From Adineta steineri (Eukaryota; Rotifera; Eurotatoria; Adinetida; Adinetidae): a DNA stretch of 64,000 nt. Positions 60,301 through 64,000 of the stretch are shown one piece after another. Below the pieces are notes generated by a model. That model did not search any database. It was not told where the DNA came from and was given only the letters and a program-made list of their open reading frames with translations. The translations under genes were made by a program, and so were the position numbers. Every line of letters starts with the position of its first letter. The first letter of the stretch is position 1. The stretch is taken from positions 189,935 to 253,934 of the forward strand of contig CAJNOI010000133.1 in NCBI GenBank assembly GCA_905250115.1, written 5' to 3'.

Positions 60301-61254
60301 TAGTTGACAGCCTAGGCCGTCGGATTGAACCTTTTTTTATAATCACATTGTTTGCATCGACTATTACATGTAGTTCCACAACCGAATTCAAGACAAGTTT
60401 TTAATGTGTAACAACAACTTCTTACAGCATGGACTTATACTATATGTCGAAAATATGACAATGAACATTTACGTCTTTTTCTAATACACCTTTTCTTTGT
60501 GATTGATGCTAAGATGAGAGCAACGTTGAGTAAAATATAAATTACTGTGTAACATGCTATAATATTTATCGAATATTAGTAATAATTTAACTTAACTCAT
60601 GCACATTTCCTCTTTCCTATATTGTATTTCGAGTGAATCAAAATGCATGGAGGATTTCGTCGTCAAAAACTGATCAATTCACTTCATGACAAACAATCAT
60701 GGCAACTAAAATAAAGAGGACTGAACTGACGTGCATGGTTTGATTGAGATAGTGTGCCAGTAGAAAGCAATTGGTAAACGTCGCTTCGTTTCATACATAC
60801 CTTCTGTTAAACTGCTGTTCGTTCTTTTTTGTAGTTAATTCTTTGCTACAAATATGAGTAACTCTACTCAGTTATATTGTCTACTTATATATTTTTGATC
60901 TTTGTAAAAACAAATCTACGTAAACGCTTATCAGTTCCGCGATTTTTATTCTATTATTAAATATATATTCGCAGAAAGTCCAAAGTTTATATAAAGATAA
61001 CGTTATTCGCCGAAGAATATACTGTGTGAAAGTCACACACCCGTCAAATTATCCTTGAAAAAAAAGAGGAACAAGATAAGATGCAATGACGCATATAACG
61101 TTATCGAAGAGAAACCATGAGAAATATCAAAACAATACAATCATTGTAAAAAGTGAGTTAGATAAAATAATTTTTAAAGAGAGCAACATCAGGCATGAGG
61201 GGTCCACAAGAAATTGAAGTTATCTTGGAGCAATTTTATACTATATAATTACAC

Positions 61255-61680
61255 TCTTTAGCTCTCGCAACTCCCTTTACTCCCTTAGCTCCTTTAACTC
61301 CCTCAGCTCCCTTAACTCCCTTAGCTTCCTTTACTCCTTTAACTCCCTTTACTCCCTTAGGTCCCTTAACTCCTTTAACTCCCTTTACTCCCTTAACTCC
61401 CTNNNNNNNNNNNNNNNNNNNNNNNNNNNNNNNNNNNNNNNNNNNNNNNNNNNNNNNNNNNNNNNNNNNNNNNNNNNNNNNNNNNNNNNNNNNNNNNNNN
61501 NNTCCCTTAACTCCTTTAACTCCCTTTACTCCCTTAACTCCCTTAGCTCCCTTTACTCCTTTAACTCCCTTTACTCCCTTAGGTCCCTTAACTCCTTTAA
61601 CTCCCTTTACTCCCTTTAGTCGCTTTAGCCCTTTAACTCCCGTTACTCCCTTAACTCCCTTTACTTCCTTAACTTCCTAG
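61255..61680. repeat. Minisatellite of ~9-base units (ACTCCCTTA/ACTCCCTTT)
   Basis: Units CTCCCTTAA, CTCCTTTAA, CTCCCTTTA and GCTCCCTTA alternate over about 430 bases, interrupted by an assembly gap. Higher-order units of about 36 bases recur on both sides of the gap, so the array is likely longer than shown. Confidence 0.85.
61403..61502. other. Assembly gap, 100 N
   Basis: Exactly 100 N inside the minisatellite, the usual placeholder for a gap of unknown length. Confidence 0.95.
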
Positions 61681-62533
61681 TCGTTGAAACGCGGAATGCA
61701 ACGTGGTTTTACATGTGATTTAGTGACTTGTAACACGTGAAGCATGGATTGTGGACGTGTTAATCACATTGGACAAAGCTAACGGAAATAAAAATCGTGA
61801 AAATGTGCGCTTTTCTGAATTATAGTTTTATTAAAATTTCAAAGTTTCTGCGTGTACTTGTCGGGCTTTTTTTGAGTTTTGTCTGTCTGGGAAGCAGTTC
61901 CTTACATTTTCATACCCGGTTATCTATTGGTTTGGGTTTCTTGAGTTTACAATAATTATTCGATTAATCTTTGAATGAAATAAAAATAAACGCCTATGTG
62001 GGAAAAGATGATTTTCGTTGTTTTGTAGAGGGGTGTTTTATGGTAAACGGTCAATAATAAGGAGTGGTTGCGTATTATTTTGATAGATGGACAAATGTGT
62101 CAAGCTGTATGTAACTACTTTTATTCGTTTTCTTACTCTGGGGTTTTTTAGTTTTATTGTCGTTCTACATTATAGAAGATACACATTGTTAGGAAGAAGT
62201 AGATTATATGCTTCAGTATTGACATGTTCATACAGGACGTACGGGTCTATACCCAGTTATATTTATGCAATATGTCCTGCCTGATACATATATGATAGTG
62301 TAGATAAGTGTGACAAGAATGTGTGTGAAAGTGTTTTCGAGTTCTTATACCTATAAATGTTTCTTTTAAGTTGACCGATTTTCTTTTTTTGTATTTTGTT
62401 TATTTAATTTATAAAGTAACGGTTTTAAGAGCTGTGTTTTCCTCCAGTTGTTAAACAGAAACTTGTCAGTTTTATTTTTATTTTTTTGTGAACTAATTTA
62501 GATTGTTCGTCTTACCTTGCTTAATTTCGTACA
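61681..62533. other. Intergenic, possible promoter region
   Basis: No gene recognised. Less AT-biased than its neighbours. The open frame at 62087-62284 has no domain. Confidence 0.4.
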
Positions 62534-63580
62534 ATGTCAAAAGATACACAAGACTGGAGTGAAATTTATGAGCGCAACATACAGCAATGTCTTAAAATAA
62601 TCGATGGATACGATTTCAGCAGTTTAAAGTTACCACCTCACATTGATCAATTTGTTCAAGAATTATCGTGTCACCATAATTGTGATCCCAAGGTCCTTTT
62701 TTACACGTTATTATCAGTAATAGGACATTATTGCGAAGCTGTTACAGTGTATAACATTGAAGCGAAGCAATCCAGGCCAATTACGGTCTTCGAAGTTTTG
62801 ATCGCACCTTCAGGTATATATATATATGTATTCTTCAAGAGAATCTTTTGTGTATTTACTTTTATATTATTTTAGGTGTTGAAAAATCAAAGTATATAAA
62901 CATCATTTCGAACGCGTGTACAACATTCGAAATGTATTTATATGAGAAATGTTACAAAAAAGAACGCAATTTTGGTGAACCTGTCATCGTGAAGCCTAAT
63001 GTAGAGGTGAGAAGTTATTGTTATCTCGTTGTTATAAATAACAATAACACTTTTTGTTATTAGTTATTTTTAACAATAACTATAACAAAAAGTGTTATTG
63101 TTATTTGTACCAATAACTTTTTGGTTATTGTTATTTATAACAATAACAATAACAATAAATTCTCACCCCTAGCCTTATGTACAAGTTGGAGAGAACAAGA
63201 AAAGAAATACAGAATCGTATGAGAAATGGGTCACTGATCATGGGTCAATAAAACAAGTTTATACAACGCCTGCTCTTTTGAATATGATGACGAGTTTAAA
63301 CTTATACTTTCTTGCAAATGAAGGTGATGGAATGCTTCAAGAGTGCTCCTTTTGGAACCCAGCGGACACAACCGCTGATATGAAGCAAGGAGCCCTTATT
63401 GATTGTAAGTGACCATGTGTATTGTTTTATATGATTTCATCAAGCTGCTTTTCGTATATCTGAATTTTTGCTCTCTAATACTTAGCGCATACCAAAAGTC
63501 TTTACGGAGCTACATCATTTTCTTATAATATGCTTGGAGAAATTTTCTTTTTACACGAACAGACAAAAGCAATAAAATAA
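62534..63580 (+). CDS. Unrecognised four-exon gene with degenerate P-loop (DUF3987-like?)
   Basis: Exons 62534-62813, 62876-63006, 63173-63404 and 63486-63580 join in phase to 245 residues ending KAIK. The N-terminus (LPPHIDQFVQELSCHHNCDPKVLFYTLLSVIGH) and FEVLIAPSGVEKSKYINII resemble the start and P-loop of DUF3987-type helicase/primase-like proteins, with the Walker A Gly/Lys spacing damaged (PSGVEKSK). LLNMMTSLN..FLANEGDGML resembles its Walker B side. The protein ends far earlier than such proteins should (they usually run several hundred residues more), so it may be a truncated copy. The second intron is an inverted-repeat element. The last exon recurs on the minus strand at 63741-63900. 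Confidence 0.55.
63006..63168. repeat. Inverted-repeat element forming an intron
   Basis: Perfect ends GGTGAGAA (63006) and TTCTCACC (63160). Inside are AACAATAAC-type motifs in both orientations (TTTTTGTTATTAG / ACAAAAAGTGTTATTG). It nearly fills intron 2 of the surrounding gene, and its left end supplies the donor GTGAGA. Confidence 0.75.
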
Positions 63581-63900
63581 ACTGTTCTTATAAATCGTAA
63601 TTAGAACCTTTCTCACACTGAATCTTCTGGTATATTCTGTTTATTAATACAACTTACAAGATGAATTGGAAATTGAAATGCGAAGTATAGCCATTAATAA
63701 GTCTCATTCGTCAATTAAGTTTACCTAAAAATAATATTCCTCATAACATTATTATTACAATATTAGATAAATAATATTTAAATAGTGTCGAAATTGAGAG
63801 CTTTGTCTTTACTGTGTGTTCGTATAAAGAGAAAATTTCTTCAAGCATACTATAAGAAAGTGATGTAGCTCCGTAAAGACTTTTGGTATGCTCTGAGTAG
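63486..63900. repeat. Inverted duplication of a terminal exon
   Basis: CATACCAAAAGTCTTTACGG on the plus strand (63487 on) recurs in reverse complement at about 63870-63892. The homology runs about 80 bases on each side with few changes, and the space between (63581-63740) is AT-rich. Confidence 0.8.
63741..63900 (-). CDS. Terminal exon of a second, inverted copy of the DUF3987-like gene (partial)
   Basis: On the minus strand, after an acceptor (CTACTCAG|AG), the frame reads HTKSLYGATSLSYSMLEEIFSLYEHT and then KTKLSISTLFKYYLSN to a stop at 63741. The first part matches the last exon of the gene at 62534-63580; the tails differ. The rest of this copy would lie beyond the right edge of the window. 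The two genes are tail to tail. Confidence 0.55.
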
Positions 63901-64000
63901 GCTGGGATAGTAACAAAATTATCAAAAGTACTGTTACTCACGGCAGTAAAATTATTAAAGATCGTACTATGTCGATGTGTATCGCCAGTACAGGGCGTCG

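Larger units (their letters stand above)
59967..61254. other. Intergenic with a fold-back and GGAGTC-type repeats
   Basis: Contains the elements at 60111-60170 and 60180-60300. From 60310 to 61254 nothing is recognised. Confidence 0.45.

Noticed and set aside
61255-61680. Collagen-like or low-complexity protein in the CTCCCTTA repeat
   Set aside because: No long open frame; stops and mixed unit lengths fit a noncoding minisatellite.

Overview
The window looks like nuclear DNA from a bdelloid rotifer; Rotaria is more likely than Adineta because the sequence is very AT-rich, but the species cannot be fixed from sequence alone. Four things point this way. Genes have short GT-AG introns. Animal multidomain families typical of bdelloids are present (polycystin-like and TRPA-like channels, LDLa/EGF seven-helix receptors, LRR, F-box, Kelch and ADP-ribosyltransferase/TPR proteins). 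They sit among genes of non-animal type (SABATH methyltransferase, TRK-type K+ transporter, plant-like GH35 beta-galactosidase). Runs of TGTGGG, which I recall as the bdelloid telomere repeat, occur throughout.

Layout. 1-0.65 kb: 5' part of a SABATH methyltransferase (minus). 0.86-2.9 kb: LRR gene with one repeat per exon, and an F-box-like first exon (minus). 3.25-7.9 kb: a tandem segmental duplication, each unit carrying a small CxxCxGxG zinc-ribbon gene. 8.9-9.8 kb: membrane-anchored methyltransferase. 11.7-13.3 kb: F-box protein. 14.8-15.7 kb: seven-helix receptor beside a 219-bp palindrome. 16.2-20.8 kb: TRPA-like ankyrin channel. 21.3-22.0 kb: Penelope-type and hAT transposon remnants. 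23.1-33.0 kb: large polycystin-1-like gene (D8C, REJ, GPS, PLAT, channel). 33-37.5 kb: TGTGGG arrays, a PAN-like secreted gene fragment and a second copy of the polycystin first exon. 39.6-42.0 kb: TRK-type K+ transporter. 43.5-45.6 kb: GH35 beta-galactosidase with an internal microdeletion. 46.3-51.1 kb: LDLa/EGF seven-helix receptor. 52.0-54.7 kb: decayed ART/TPR pseudogene. 55.4 kb: intron-containing tRNA, probably Tyr. 56.8-60.0 kb: secreted Kelch protein. 61.3-61.7 kb: minisatellite with a 100-N gap. 62.5-63.6 kb: four-exon gene with a degenerate P-loop, whose last exon is repeated in inverted orientation at 63.74-63.90 kb.

The genes do not form one pathway. The most unusual feature is about 20 short fold-back elements. 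Each has a G-rich TGTGGG-like arm, a short unique loop, and a C-rich ACACCC-like arm, often starting CTTGAGGGTGTGGG and ending CACACCCTCAAG. They lie between genes, in introns, exactly at the junction of the 2.3-kb tandem duplication, and at the 5' break of a pseudogene. G-rich followed by C-rich is the layout of two chromosome ends joined head to head, so these may be breakage-repair scars or an undescribed fold-back element family seeded by telomere sequence.
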